Positions 34,328 through 43,120 of a stretch of DNA of 64,000 bases are shown one piece after another. The DNA comes from Rhizobium sp. Pop5. Its GTDB lineage: Bacteria > Pseudomonadota > Alphaproteobacteria > Rhizobiales > Rhizobiaceae. The notes beneath the pieces were generated by a model. It was not told the origin of the DNA and made no database searches. It saw only the letters and a program-made list of their open reading frames with translations. Position 1 is the first letter of the stretch; each line of letters opens with the position of its first letter. The DNA lies in NCBI RefSeq assembly GCF_024721175.1, contig NZ_CP099401.1, positions 439,519-503,518 on the forward strand, in the 5' to 3' direction. Position numbers and translations under genes: made by a program.

Positions 34328-35584
34328 ATGACTGAGAATGCCTTCATATGGAGTATTGCCGGGCTCACCGCGGCAGGCGTCGTCACGCGGCCATTCCGTT
34401 GGCCGGAGGCGATCTGGGCGGCCCTCGGAGCTCTTGTCCTGCTTGCCTTCCAGCTCATCGGACCGGCCGACGCCTTGGCGGGGATCGCCAAGGGCATCGA
34501 TGTCTACCTCTTCCTGATCGGCATGATGCTCTTGTCCGAGCTTGCGCGACGGGAAGGCCTGTTCGACTGGATCGCCGCCATTGCGACCTCGCATGCCAAG
34601 GGTTCTCCCAGGCGCCTGTTCGTCCTCGTTTATCTCGTCGGTCTCGTCGTGACCGTTTTTCTATCCAATGATGCGACGGCCGTCGTGCTCACGCCTGCTG
34701 TCTACGCCGCCTGCCGGGCAGCCCGGGTTCGGGACCCGATGCCCTATCTGCTGGTGTGCGCGTTTATCGCCAACGCAGCGAGCTTCCTGTTGCCGATCTC
34801 CAATCCGGCCAATCTCGTGATCTTCGCCGGCGGCGAGATGCCGCCTCTGTCACGCTGGTTGTCGACATTCCTCGTGCCGTCGATCGTTTCCATCGTCGTC
34901 ACCTTCGTCTGCCTTTACTGGACGCAGCGGCGCATTCTTTCGGAAGAAAGCCTTGCCGCCAGTGCTGAGCGCCCGGCCCTTAGCCGCAGCGCCAGCCTCG
35001 CAGGTTGGGGAATTCTGGTGACGGCGATCATCCTCGTGGCAGCATCCGCCATGCATGCCGATCTTGGTGTTCCAACCTTTCTCGCGGGAACCATCACTAC
35101 GGCACTCGTCCTGATGCTGACGCGGCAGAGCCCCGTCGAAACGATAAAGGGCATAAGCTGGAGCGTCCTGCCGCTGGTGGCGGGTCTGTTCGTGATCGTG
35201 GAAGCTCTTGATCGCACTGGTGTAACAGGGCTTCTCTCCAGAGAGCTTGCCTCCCTTGCCTCGGCTTCGCAGGCACAGGCGGTCGGCGTGGCCGGCGTGT
35301 TTGTCGCTGTCGTTTGCAATCTCGTCAACAATCTGCCGGCCGGATTGGTTGCCGGTAGCGCAGTCCAGGCGGCGCATGTCTCGGATAAGGTGGCGGGCGC
35401 TGTCCTGATCGGCGTCGATCTCGGGCCCAATCTGTCGGTCACGGGGTCGCTGGCAACGATCCTGTGGTTGTCGGCGCTGCGCCGCGAAGGCCTCCATATC
35501 AGCAGCTGGAAATTTTTGAAGCTCGGGACCGTCGTGATGTTCCCGGCGCTCTTTTTCTCCTTGGCGTCGCTCATGCTGCTGTAA
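34328..35584 (+). CDS. ArsB/SLC13-type anion permease
   Basis: 418 residues, ATG 34328. About eleven membrane helices. The two inverted helix-break motifs of the ion-transporter superfamily are seen as LSNDATAVVLTPAVYAAC (about residues 115-132) and CNLVNNLPAGLVAGSAV (about 335-351). The first half also has ISNPANLVIFAGGEMPPL. ArsB proteins export arsenite, but no arsR, arsC or arsH is nearby, so the substrate could equally be another oxyanion or dicarboxylate. Transcribed away from the diguanylate cyclase across a 245-base gap. Confidence 0.82.
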   Translation: MTENAFIWSIAGLTAAGVVTRPFRWPEAIWAALGALVLLAFQLIGPADALAGIAKGIDVYLFLIGMMLLSELARREGLFDWIAAIATSHAKGSPRRLFVLVYLVGLVVTVFLSNDATAVVLTPAVYAACRAARVRDPMPYLLVCAFIANAASFLLPISNPANLVIFAGGEMPPLSRWLSTFLVPSIVSIVVTFVCLYWTQRRILSEESLAASAERPALSRSASLAGWGILVTAIILVAASAMHADLGVPTFLAGTITTALVLMLTRQSPVETIKGISWSVLPLVAGLFVIVEALDRTGVTGLLSRELASLASASQAQAVGVAGVFVAVVCNLVNNLPAGLVAGSAVQAAHVSDKVAGAVLIGVDLGPNLSVTGSLATILWLSALRREGLHISSWKFLKLGTVVMFPALFFSLASLMLL

Positions 35585-35810
35585 CGGGCCGATGGAAAGG
35601 AACGGCGCATTCGCAAATGCCCGGACTGCGTGGCGATCTTGGAACGGGCGAAGTAGGGTTGGACTTCGAACTCGCGGCGACACCCGTTAGATGGCGTCCA
35701 GCAGTAAGTTAAACGACATCCTTGGCGGCCTTACCGCTCGTTCTATGCCCAATTCACTGACGCCACGTTTATCTGACATCACCACCCGATCTTCTGCCAC
35801 CCGGATGCCG

Positions 35811-36686
35811 TCAGGCGGCGATATCAGCCATGCGGTTCAGTTCCTCGAAAGCGTCTTCCGGCAGCGCCAGCCCGGCGGCGGCGAGGTTCTCCCTGAGATG
35901 GCCGACGGATGAGGTGCCGGGGATCAGCAGGATGTTCGGAGCGCGACCCAGCAGCCAGGCGAGCGCCACCTGCATGGGCGTGGCGTTCAGGCGTGCGGCG
36001 ACGTTGGAGAGCGTGGACGATTGCAGTGGGGTAAAGCCGCCGAGCGGGAAGAACGGCACATAGGCGATGTTCTTGCCGGCAAGCTCGTCGATCAAGGTAT
36101 CATCGGCCCGATGCGCCAGATTGTACTGATTCTGCACGCAGACGATCTCGGTGACCCCGCGGCCTTCGGCGATCTGTTTCGACGTGGCGTTGCTTAAGCC
36201 TAGGTGACGGACCAGACTTTGTCGCTGAAGATCGGCAAGGACCGCGAGCGGCTCTTCTATCGATCCTTCGGCGGGGCCATGCACGTCGAACATGATCCTG
36301 AGGTTGACCACGTCGAGCACATCCAGGCCGAGATTGCGCAGGTTGTCGTGTACCGCCTGCGTCAGCTCTTCGCGCGAGAAAGCCGGAATCCATGATCCAT
36401 CCGCACCGCGCCGTGCGCCGACCTTGGTGACGATGACGAGATCGTCGCGATAGGGGTGCAGCGCTTCGCGGATGATAAGGTTGGTGAGGTGGGGGCCGTA
36501 GAAATCGCTGGTATCGATGTGATTGACGCCTGACGCAACGGCTTCGCGCAACACCGCCAGGGCTGCGCCATGATCCCTGGGTGGGCCGAAAACGCCTGGA
36601 CCCGCAAGCTGCATGGCGCCGTAGCCGAGCCGTTTGACGCGACGGTCGCCGATGGTGAACGTACCGGACTGATCGATAGTGGACAT
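35811..36686 (-). CDS. Aldo/keto reductase
   Basis: 291 residues, NADPH-dependent TIM-barrel reductase. ATG 36686 follows AAAGGAGTTGGGTTC; upstream open frame is antisense to the LysR gene. Catalytic residues: Asp and Tyr in HIDTSDFYGPH, Lys in VIVTKVGAR; the usual His position is in VVNLRIMFD, where Asn-Leu-Arg replaces the normal -x-x-H-x-, as in the AKR subfamily of YdhF/oxidoreductase-like proteins. Cofactor loop GLSNAT and LIPGTSSVGHLRENL are typical. It is divergent from a LysR regulator at 36784, its probable controller. Substrate unknown, likely a toxic carbonyl compound. Confidence 0.88.
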   Translation of the reverse strand: MSTIDQSGTFTIGDRRVKRLGYGAMQLAGPGVFGPPRDHGAALAVLREAVASGVNHIDTSDFYGPHLTNLIIREALHPYRDDLVIVTKVGARRGADGSWIPAFSREELTQAVHDNLRNLGLDVLDVVNLRIMFDVHGPAEGSIEEPLAVLADLQRQSLVRHLGLSNATSKQIAEGRGVTEIVCVQNQYNLAHRADDTLIDELAGKNIAYVPFFPLGGFTPLQSSTLSNVAARLNATPMQVALAWLLGRAPNILLIPGTSSVGHLRENLAAAGLALPEDAFEELNRMADIAA

Positions 36687-36783
36687 GAACCCAACTCCTT
36701 TCAAGAGATGACACCAAGTTAGGCGCTGTCCGGTCGCGTGAAAACCGGGTATAATCCGTACGGGCTGTGCGGGGTGGCGAACA

Positions 36784-37695
36784 ATGAAAGTCGACTTGGG
36801 TGATTTGAATGCCTTCGTGGCGGTGGCGCAGGCCGGCGGTTTCCGCGAAGGCGCGCGCGCAAGCGGCGGCAGCGCCTCCTTTCTCAGCGAGGCGGTTCGT
36901 CGCCTGGAGGCGCAGCTCGGCGTCAGGCTGCTCAACCGCACGACGCGCAGCGTCGTTCCGACCGAGGCGGGCAAGGGTCTGCTGGAACGGCTCGGCCCTG
37001 CGCTGACAGAGGTGGAGTCCGCCCTCGACGTCGTCAACGGGTTTCGTGATAAGCCCGCCGGTTCGTTGCGCCTCAATGTGCCGGTCAGCGCGGCACGGCT
37101 GGTGCTACCCGCCATCATTCCACGATTTCTTGCAGCCTATCCCGATATCCGGCTGGAGGTGGTCACCGAGGAGAGCTTCGTCGATGTGATCGCCGCGGGC
37201 TGCGACGCCGGCATCCGTTATGACGAACGGCTGGAACAGGATATGATCGCCGTGCCGATCGGGCCGCGCGTGCAGCGCTTTGCCACTGCGGCGTCCCCTG
37301 ATTATCTCGATCGTCATGGCCGGCCGCAGCACCCCAGCGAATTGCTCGGCCATGCCTGTCTGCTCGGCCGTTTTGCCAGTGGCGCGCTGACGACGCCGTG
37401 GGAATTCGAGCGAGACGGCGAGGTCGTTCGGGTTGAACCGAGCGGCCCCTTGATCGTCAGGATCGGCGGGGCGACCGATCTTAAGGTGGACGCTGCAATA
37501 TCGGGTACGGGGATCGTCTACGTTTTCGAGGACTGGCTGCGCCCGCATCTCGACAGCGGCGCCCTTGAGCCGATCCTCGAACCATGGTGGCAGCGCTTTT
37601 CCGGTCCGTTCCTCTATTATCCCGGACGGCGCCTCGTGCCTGCGCCGCTGCGGGCTTTCATCGATTTCGTCAAGGCATCGGCCAACCAGCATTGA
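36784..37695 (+). CDS. LysR-family transcriptional regulator
   Basis: 303 residues. Winged helix-turn-helix at residues 1-60 (FVAVAQAGGFREGARASGG and FLSEAVRRLEAQLGVRLLNR), then the LysR substrate-binding domain (PAGSLRLNVPVSAARLVLPA). Divergent from the aldo/keto reductase with a 97-base gap that should hold both promoters; in such pairs the LysR protein usually controls the reductase. The HTH reads SGGSASFLSEAVRRLE where most LysR proteins have TQPALSxxIxxLE, so the recognition helix is unusual. Confidence 0.9.
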   Translation: MKVDLGDLNAFVAVAQAGGFREGARASGGSASFLSEAVRRLEAQLGVRLLNRTTRSVVPTEAGKGLLERLGPALTEVESALDVVNGFRDKPAGSLRLNVPVSAARLVLPAIIPRFLAAYPDIRLEVVTEESFVDVIAAGCDAGIRYDERLEQDMIAVPIGPRVQRFATAASPDYLDRHGRPQHPSELLGHACLLGRFASGALTTPWEFERDGEVVRVEPSGPLIVRIGGATDLKVDAAISGTGIVYVFEDWLRPHLDSGALEPILEPWWQRFSGPFLYYPGRRLVPAPLRAFIDFVKASANQH

Positions 37696-37757
37696 GCGGC
37701 GTCAGAGCTTGAAATCGGCGCTATCGCGATAATTCGCTGATCTTCTCGTGGTCGTCC

Positions 37758-37952
37758 TTAATGAACGCTCGGCGTTTTCACGACCACCGCAAAGTCTTCG
37801 GCGACCAGTTCGCTGACGGCGATGAGGATTTCTTCCCGCGAAAATCCGGATATCAGGGCGCGTTGGATCAGATCCTGCAGATCCGGCTCCACGACATCGC
37901 GGCAATCTTCGAGGCGTTCCTCCGAAACGGTGAGGCTGTTGAGTTCGTCCAT
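37758..37952 (-). CDS. Small acidic protein of unknown function
   Basis: 64 residues with a good ribosome site (GGAAGGA seven bases before ATG 37952). Sequence is acidic and helical: SEERLEDCRDVVEPDLQDLI, then RALISGFSREEILIAVSELV. No signal peptide or membrane helix. Codon use matches neighbouring genes, so it looks real. It lies upstream of nothing on its own strand except the LysR 3' end, and downstream of rpsU with a 56-base gap, so it may be the last gene of the rpsU transcript. Confidence 0.6.
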   Translation of the reverse strand: MDELNSLTVSEERLEDCRDVVEPDLQDLIQRALISGFSREEILIAVSELVAEDFAVVVKTPSVH

Positions 37953-38008
37953 TGTCTGTCCTTCCGGATATAATTACGGAGGCCTGGGATGCCTCCCGTC
38001 GCAAGCCG

Positions 38009-38242
38009 TTAGCGGGCAGCCGTCCGCTTCCGCCCGGCAAGCAGGCCCTCACGCTGCATCTTCTTGCGGGCGACCTTGCGCTGCCGGCTGATCGCCTGCG
38101 CCTTCTCCCTGACGCGGCGTTCGGATGGTTTCTCGTAGGCGCGCCGTTCCTTCATTTCGCGGAACAGGCCTTCGCGCTGCATTTTCTTTTTCAAAACCCT
38201 GAGAGCCTGATCGACATTGTTGTCTCTGACGAGTACCTGCAT
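38009..38242 (-). CDS. rpsU: 30S ribosomal protein S21
   Basis: 77 residues. The family start [20 protein letters not shown], the central [19 protein letters not shown] and the basic C-terminal tail are clear. AAGGAGAACTCGAA provides the ribosome site. S21 helps the small subunit engage mRNA. Rhizobia usually carry more than one rpsU, and this copy sits beside accessory genes, so it may be a condition-specific paralogue. Preceded on the same strand by a 50-residue gene at 38282-38434. Confidence 0.93.
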   Translation of the reverse strand: MQVLVRDNNVDQALRVLKKKMQREGLFREMKERRAYEKPSERRVREKAQAISRQRKVARKKMQREGLLAGRKRTAAR

Positions 38243-38281
38243 TTCGAGTTCTCCTTGTTGGGATATATTGGCCGGTCGTAT

Positions 38282-38434
38282 TCAGCCGAGCTGCTCGGCA
38301 ATCAGCGCCTGCAATTCGCGGCGGGTGAGAAGGCAGGGGGACGGCTTCCAGGTCCCGGCGGCACGGCGGACAGCCTCATCACCTTCGCGCGGTTTGACCG
38401 CCGCAGCCGCGGTGGCTTTATTTGTGTTGTTCAA
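38282..38434 (-). CDS. Small basic 50-residue protein upstream of rpsU
   Basis: Reads TTG at 38434 with AAAGGA five bases upstream, and ends TGA at 38282, 40 bases before the rpsU start. Sequence: an alanine-rich N-terminus NNTNKATAAAAVKPREGDEA, then VRRAAGTWKPSPCLLTRREL and QALIAEQLG. It has a proper ribosome site, no internal stops and the same codon style as rpsU, so it is probably real and co-transcribed with rpsU. I do not recognise a family; a role in cold or translation adaptation is only a guess from the neighbour. Confidence 0.55.
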   Translation of the reverse strand: MNNTNKATAAAAVKPREGDEAVRRAAGTWKPSPCLLTRRELQALIAEQLG

Positions 38435-38859
38435 AAAAATCCTTTGCCGGCCACGGCCGGGGTCATCGATTGTGTGTGGGATTGCTTATCGTGCGGCCTC
38501 TGGCCGCATGGCCGGTGCGCAAGCATGTCATCCGCGAGCCGTATGGTTTCGGGCCGCAGCTGTAAAATAGGTGTCGGAGACCGCGATTGCAACGGTACTG
38601 GCCAGCGGCGTCAAAAAACTCCACCGGAAGTAACAGTTTTTGCCTTTTGCTCAAGTTATCCGCGTATTGGTTTATCAAATTTTCTTCAAATTTGCCTGAA
38701 TATGCATTTATTCCATGAGGAAATGAAGCAACGGGAAAACCGACATGAAATTAACCTTCTGTTAAATAGGTTATTGACTTATAGTACTAATCAGTTGTTA
38801 AAGGAGCCGCTCGCCAAGGTCAGATTGACCCGTCGATAAACAATTTTTAGGAGAGAGTT
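38435..38859. promoter_or_regulatory. Divergent promoter region of rpsU unit and rapA
   Basis: 425 bases without a recognised gene. The right third is strongly A/T-rich, unlike the flanking sequence, and contains a candidate promoter: TTGACT at about 38774 followed after 17 bases by GTTAAA, about 65 bases before the rapA start. An AACCT...AGGTT inverted repeat precedes it at about 38754-38773. The left half should hold the rpsU-side promoter; no clear boxes found there. Confidence 0.4.
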
Positions 38860-39579
38860 ATGGCTTCGCCGATACACGCAACTGATGATAGTGCAACATT
38901 TCAAGAAACTGACGTAATTTCCGGAAATCTGCTTTCCAACGATTCTTCCGACAACGGCCACCTGTTCCTGCGCGCCTTCGACGGCGAAAGCGTCGGTGCC
39001 AAGCAGGGCAACAACCAGGTTACTGAGATCCATGGCGATTTCGGTACCTTCTTCGTCAAGCCGGACGGCAGCTACACCTATGTCCTGAGCGACGCCGCCA
39101 AGATCGGCTTCACCAATGGTGAGACACTGGTCGAAAAGGTTTCGTACAAGATCTCCGACGGCGCCGGTCACACCGACGTCGGCATGTTCACCCTGAACAT
39201 CCAGGGCGTAACCCAGATCAAGCCGGTCGCTGTCGAAGATACCTTCAACTTCACCGAAGGTAGCGCTCTTAGCGGTAACGTTCTGGCCAACGACATTGCT
39301 GGCGACAACGGCAAGCTCATCCTCCGTCAGTTCCTCAACACGAAGGTAAACGGTGCGACTGACGCCGTCACCGACGTCGCTGGCACGTACGGCACGTTCC
39401 ACGTCAAGGCGGATGGCTCGTTCACCTACGAACTGACCTCGGATATCGCTGCCGGCGATCATGTCACGGAAGTTCTCCGTTACTACAAAATCTCCGATGG
39501 CGAAGGCCACACGGACTCTGCCAAGGTGACGCTGAACATCACCGGCACGGATTTTGATGCTACCCATTTCCCCGTCTGA
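38860..39579 (+). CDS. RapA-type cadherin-like adhesion protein (Rhizobium adhering protein)
   Basis: 239 residues made of two cadherin-like (Ra/CHDL, VCBS-related) repeats, at about 8-118 and 125-233. Each repeat has the same landmarks: a start such as DDSATFQETD / EDTFNFTEGS, then SGNLLSND / SGNVLAND, YGTFHVKADGSFTYEL or its counterpart, and YKISDGxGHTD. Rap proteins are calcium-binding lectin-like proteins secreted by the PrsDE type I system in R. leguminosarum; RapA1 has about the same size (24 kDa) and two such domains. There is no N-terminal signal, as expected for type I export. Strong ribosome site AGGAGAGAG and a strong terminator at 39606 suggest a well-expressed single gene. Confidence 0.85.
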   Translation: MASPIHATDDSATFQETDVISGNLLSNDSSDNGHLFLRAFDGESVGAKQGNNQVTEIHGDFGTFFVKPDGSYTYVLSDAAKIGFTNGETLVEKVSYKISDGAGHTDVGMFTLNIQGVTQIKPVAVEDTFNFTEGSALSGNVLANDIAGDNGKLILRQFLNTKVNGATDAVTDVAGTYGTFHVKADGSFTYELTSDIAAGDHVTEVLRYYKISDGEGHTDSAKVTLNITGTDFDATHFPV

Positions 39580-39605
39580 GTGACGACGGTAGATCAGTGA
39601 GCTAG

Positions 39606-39633
39606 GACGCCCGCCGAGCCATCGGCGGGCGTC
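39606..39633 (+). terminator. Strong intrinsic terminator of rapA
   Basis: Perfect 12-base stem GACGCCCGCCGA, loop GCCA, TCGGCGGGCGTC, followed by TTCGCTTATT. It starts 26 bases after the rapA stop. Confidence 0.85.
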
Positions 39634-39746
39634 TTCGCTTATTACCTATCTTGATGCATTGCCTGGTACGGTATTGATCTAACTCTTTTTAGCTAGTTCT
39701 TATAAAATACTGCGAGGCGTAGTCTTCATGTTCGGAGGACAAGCCC

Positions 39747-39935
39747 TTGACCGAACATGTCGAACCCAAACAAATCGCAACGGACGATCTGCTGAAGGTC
39801 TGGTCCGTTACCGAATATTGCGCTCGCCATCAAATAGATGCCGAAGAGCAGGTGCTGCTGCTCAGGCTTTTCGGACCATTCGCGACAGCCTGTGAACTGC
39901 TCCACAATGCCAAGCGTTCGCCGCGTTTCAGATGA
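39747..39935 (+). CDS. Small protein of unknown function upstream of a LuxR regulator
   Basis: 62 residues with start TTG 39747, eight bases after GGAGG. Sequence is helical and slightly acidic: DDLLKVWSVTEYCARHQIDA, then EEQVLLLRLFGPFATACELL with a basic tail. No signal peptide or membrane segment. Codon use is normal for the region. The preceding 100 bases are A/T-rich and could hold its promoter. Function unknown; it could be expressed with the following LuxR gene, though 184 bases separate them. Confidence 0.5.
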   Translation: MTEHVEPKQIATDDLLKVWSVTEYCARHQIDAEEQVLLLRLFGPFATACELLHNAKRSPRFR

Positions 39936-40119
39936 TGGGCATCACATCGTCCCCCAAGATCATTCACCCCCTCATTGGTGGCCACCTTCCCGTCCCCGGA
40001 ATAGGCGCGCGGATCGCCTCGATCGGGTCTTGCCTCGCCTTGGACAGTGATGAAACAATCTACATGTAGCGATCGTCCCAATTGGCGGAACCGTCATCAT
40101 GAAAACGGGAGCGGCTGAT

Positions 40120-41307
40120 ATGGATCATGTCGACATCATTGACACGGTCTATCAGGCTGCGGCCCGGTCCGAGCTCTGGCCGAATGCGCTGTGCTCGATC
40201 GTCGATTACGTCGGCGCGGTCGGTGGGAATATCGTCTATCAGTCGCCTGACGGCCGCGGCAGCTTTTTAATCCCAGGCCGGATGCGCGACGATTTGAACA
40301 CGCTTTACCTCCGGCGTTACACGTCCAACCCCTATGCCCGCGCATTCGAGAAGGTGAAGCCGGGCGAAATCGCGATCGGCAACACGCTGATCGATGCCGA
40401 GGCCGTCCGGCATTCGGCCTTTTATGCCGATATCTGTGAACCTCAGGACATCTTCAACCAGCTCTTCCTACCGCATGCCAGCCTGCATGAGCGCGGAGGC
40501 ATCGGTGGTGTCGCCCTTTTCCTGTCTCGCCGGCAGGATGAGCATGTTGCCGAGGCGGCAGCTCGGCTGAAGCTGCTCAGCCCGCATCTGACGCGCGCGA
40601 TCGATCTTTCTTTTCAAATGAGTCGGATCGCCCGCGCACCCGAATTGTCGCAAAGATTGATCGATGCCATTGCCGACGCGGCCGTGCTGATCGACGGGCG
40701 CGGTGCGATCCTTCTTCTGAATAAGGCGGCCGAGGCACTGATTCGGCGGGCCGATGGCATTTTCCTCAGCCGATCCGAAAGACCGTCGCTTGCCGCCCAC
40801 ATCTCCGAAAGCTCCCTGCGCCTGGCGACCGCCGTCCATCAGGCTCTGATGATTGCCAATGGCGAAGACACGCCTTTCGAAGGAGCGTTGTCGATCTCTC
40901 GGCCATCGGGTTTGCCACCGTATCTGGTGATGGTCACGCCGCTTGCACCGGCGGCGGTTTCCATCTGGGACGCGGTCGACGGTGGGGCACGTGTCCTCAT
41001 TCATATCGTCGATCCGGAGGCGAAGACACGCCGGCAGGCGCAACAGCTACAGCGCATCTTCGGCCTCACGGAAGCCGAAACGCGGGTTGCAGCGCTAATC
41101 GGCAGCGGGATGAATCTGCCTGAGATTGCCCAGGCTCTCGGCATTTCCTCCAATACGGTGAAAACACATACCGGCCGATGCTTCGGTAAAACCGGGGTGC
41201 GGTCCCAGGCAGCGCTTGCCAGGCTGATCGCCTCGATTCCGATCGCTGAAAGGCAAGCGCCGCCGCCGGTCCGGACAGATGGAAAGAGCCTTCCGCGGGA
41301 ATCGTGA
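40120..41307 (+). CDS. LuxR-family transcriptional regulator
   Basis: 395 residues from ATG 40120 (GGGAG eight bases upstream; an ATG at 40099 has no site). C-terminal LuxR helix-turn-helix: GLTEAETRVAALIGSGMNLP and EIAQALGISSNTVKTHTGRC at about residues 318-365. The N-terminal 180 residues form an unassigned alpha/beta region and residues about 185-300 look PAS-like (LIDAIADAAVLIDGRGAILL). No acyl-homoserine-lactone domain or receiver is seen, so the signal is unknown. This large architecture is common among rhizobial orphan LuxR proteins. Confidence 0.85.
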   Translation: MDHVDIIDTVYQAAARSELWPNALCSIVDYVGAVGGNIVYQSPDGRGSFLIPGRMRDDLNTLYLRRYTSNPYARAFEKVKPGEIAIGNTLIDAEAVRHSAFYADICEPQDIFNQLFLPHASLHERGGIGGVALFLSRRQDEHVAEAAARLKLLSPHLTRAIDLSFQMSRIARAPELSQRLIDAIADAAVLIDGRGAILLLNKAAEALIRRADGIFLSRSERPSLAAHISESSLRLATAVHQALMIANGEDTPFEGALSISRPSGLPPYLVMVTPLAPAAVSIWDAVDGGARVLIHIVDPEAKTRRQAQQLQRIFGLTEAETRVAALIGSGMNLPEIAQALGISSNTVKTHTGRCFGKTGVRSQAALARLIASIPIAERQAPPPVRTDGKSLPRES

Positions 41308-41409
41308 ATTAGAAAGCCCGCTCCACGATCCCGTTGGATCTCGGCGATTTCCTGAATTGTTCCTCATCCTCTGCACAAAAACTGCAATTCGGCGCGGCAT
41401 CTTCCCGCC

Positions 41410-41604
41410 ATGAGTAAGAACGACATCCCGCCCCGCATCACCCTGCCGGCCTTGCCGGATCGCCTGCGCAATGACGGGTGGTGGCTAGCGCAGGACAGCG
41501 AGCGTCGGGGTGCGCCTGCCGCGGCGAAGCAGGTCGTTATGCTCATCGAAACCGAAAAGCGGCATCTGCGAGAGGAGCAGCAATGGATATATCAGATACC
41601 TTGA
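41410..41604 (+). CDS. Small protein overlapping the DUF4173 gene start
   Basis: 64 residues, ATG 41410, ending 22 bases inside the next gene. The product is hydrophilic with a helical C-terminus (MLIETEKRHLREEQQWIYQI) and a proline-rich start (NDIPPRITLPALPDRLRNDG). Codon use fits the region, and the overlap would couple its translation to the DUF4173 gene. Upstream ribosome site is weak (GGCATCTTCCCGCC). Likely but not certain to be real; function unknown. Confidence 0.45.
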   Translation: MSKNDIPPRITLPALPDRLRNDGWWLAQDSERRGAPAAAKQVVMLIETEKRHLREEQQWIYQIP

Positions 41605-43073
41605 CGGGACCGATGCCCATCAGGCGTGGCAACGGCCCGATTGCCGGCCTGTTCGCGCTCGTTGCGCTTGCGGACTTTCTGATTTTTGATAAGGCGCCTG
41701 GGATAAACCTTCTCCTCTTTGCCTTCGCCGTCTGTACCGGCATTTTGCTCTCGGCTCCCAAGAGGCCATCGCCTTTGACGGCGGTTTTCCTGCTGATTTT
41801 CTTGACGCTGGCTTCGGCGCCCTTGCTGGAGGCCCCCTCGCTGGCGGGTTTTGCCCTTTGTCTCGGGGCGCTGATGTTGGTTGCCCTCGTCGCGGCCAGG
41901 CTGATCCCCGGTCGCCTCACAAGCCTGCCCTTCGTGTTTTTCCGTTTCATCCTCGTCATTCCCCTGCGGCTCGCGGAGGATTGCTGGAAACATGGCGCCA
42001 CGCCGGCCAAACATTTCTCCTTCGCGAGGGTCAGGCAGAGCGTCGGTCTCTGGGTCATGCCGCTCGTTCTCGCAGCGGTTTTCGTGTCTCTCTTTGCGGC
42101 TGCGAACCCGCTTATCGAGATTGCGCTGCGCAGCATTGATTTTGCCATCCTCCTGCAATTCCTCGATCTTTGGCGGATCGGCTTCTGGATAACGGTCGCC
42201 ATCATCGTCTGGGCGATGTTCCGGCCGCGTCTGAAGCGCCGCTCTGTGCGGTCGCAGACCGACAGGGCTTTCATGGTCGTGCCCGCCAGAAATGCACCGC
42301 TCGGGCATGCCTCGCTGTTGCGCTCGCTCGCCCTGTTCAACGCGGTTTTTGCCGTGCAGACGCTTCTCGATCTCGTCTATCTCTGGGGCGGCGCTGATCT
42401 GCCCGATCACATGAGCCATGCCGAATATGCGCATCGCGGCGCCTATCCCCTGATCGCGACAGCGCTTCTTGCCGCCGGCTTCGTCCTCATCGCCATGCGG
42501 CGCGGCGGGCCTGGCGATCACAGTGCGCTGATCCGCGGCCTCGTCCACGCCTGGATCGGCCAGAACGTTCTTCTCTGCCTGTCGTCGATGCTGCGGCTCG
42601 GGCTCTACGTTGAAGTCTATTCGCTGACGGAACTGCGCGTCGCCGCCGGCGTCTGGATGGGTCTCGTCGCCATCGGGCTTATCCTGATCCTGCTGCGCAT
42701 TCTGCTCAAACGCTCCAACGAGTGGCTGATCGCCGCCAACCTCGTCTCCCTGGTTGCTGTGCTCTACGTCAGCGCTTTCATCGATATCCCGGCTTTCATC
42801 GCCCGCTTCAATGTCGTTCACAGTCAGGAAATCAGCCAGGAAGGCCCGCCGCTCGACCTGGATTATCTCTCCTCGCTGGGTCCGTCCGTCATTCCGGCGC
42901 TCGATCTCTATCTCCTCAAGCTGCCGGACCGGCTGATCGACCAGAGGACCCGGGCGATGACAGTTCGGTACTACCTCTCCACGAATTTCGAAATGCGCCG
43001 GCGTGACTGGCGGAACTGGACCTTCCGGGCGGCGCGGCTGGAGAACTATCTTCTGGATCCCATTGCAAGATAG
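41583..43073 (+). CDS. DUF4173/DUF4153-family polytopic membrane protein
   Basis: 496 residues from ATG 41583 (GAGAGGAGC upstream). About 12 hydrophobic segments spread over residues 18-420, then a soluble C-terminal region (VVHSQEISQEGPPLDLDYLS onward) ending with MRRRDWRNWTFRAARLENYL, the conserved DUF4173 tail. Function of the family is not established. It sits directly before an OmpR-type regulator and a histidine kinase, an arrangement that recalls CreB-CreC-CreD, where the membrane protein is a target of the pair. The role here would be signalling-linked membrane function; inference only. Confidence 0.8.
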   Translation: MDISDTLTGPMPIRRGNGPIAGLFALVALADFLIFDKAPGINLLLFAFAVCTGILLSAPKRPSPLTAVFLLIFLTLASAPLLEAPSLAGFALCLGALMLVALVAARLIPGRLTSLPFVFFRFILVIPLRLAEDCWKHGATPAKHFSFARVRQSVGLWVMPLVLAAVFVSLFAAANPLIEIALRSIDFAILLQFLDLWRIGFWITVAIIVWAMFRPRLKRRSVRSQTDRAFMVVPARNAPLGHASLLRSLALFNAVFAVQTLLDLVYLWGGADLPDHMSHAEYAHRGAYPLIATALLAAGFVLIAMRRGGPGDHSALIRGLVHAWIGQNVLLCLSSMLRLGLYVEVYSLTELRVAAGVWMGLVAIGLILILLRILLKRSNEWLIAANLVSLVAVLYVSAFIDIPAFIARFNVVHSQEISQEGPPLDLDYLSSLGPSVIPALDLYLLKLPDRLIDQRTRAMTVRYYLSTNFEMRRRDWRNWTFRAARLENYLLDPIAR

Positions 43074-43120
43074 AACGAGAACGATAACAACAGGCACGAC
43101 AAACCAACGCAGGACTGGCA

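Noticed and set aside
35690..35810. A short in-frame peptide on the minus strand before the end of the aldo/keto reductase
   Set aside because: About 40 codons (MSDKRGVSELGIERAV...) without ribosome site or family pattern; not distinguishable from chance.
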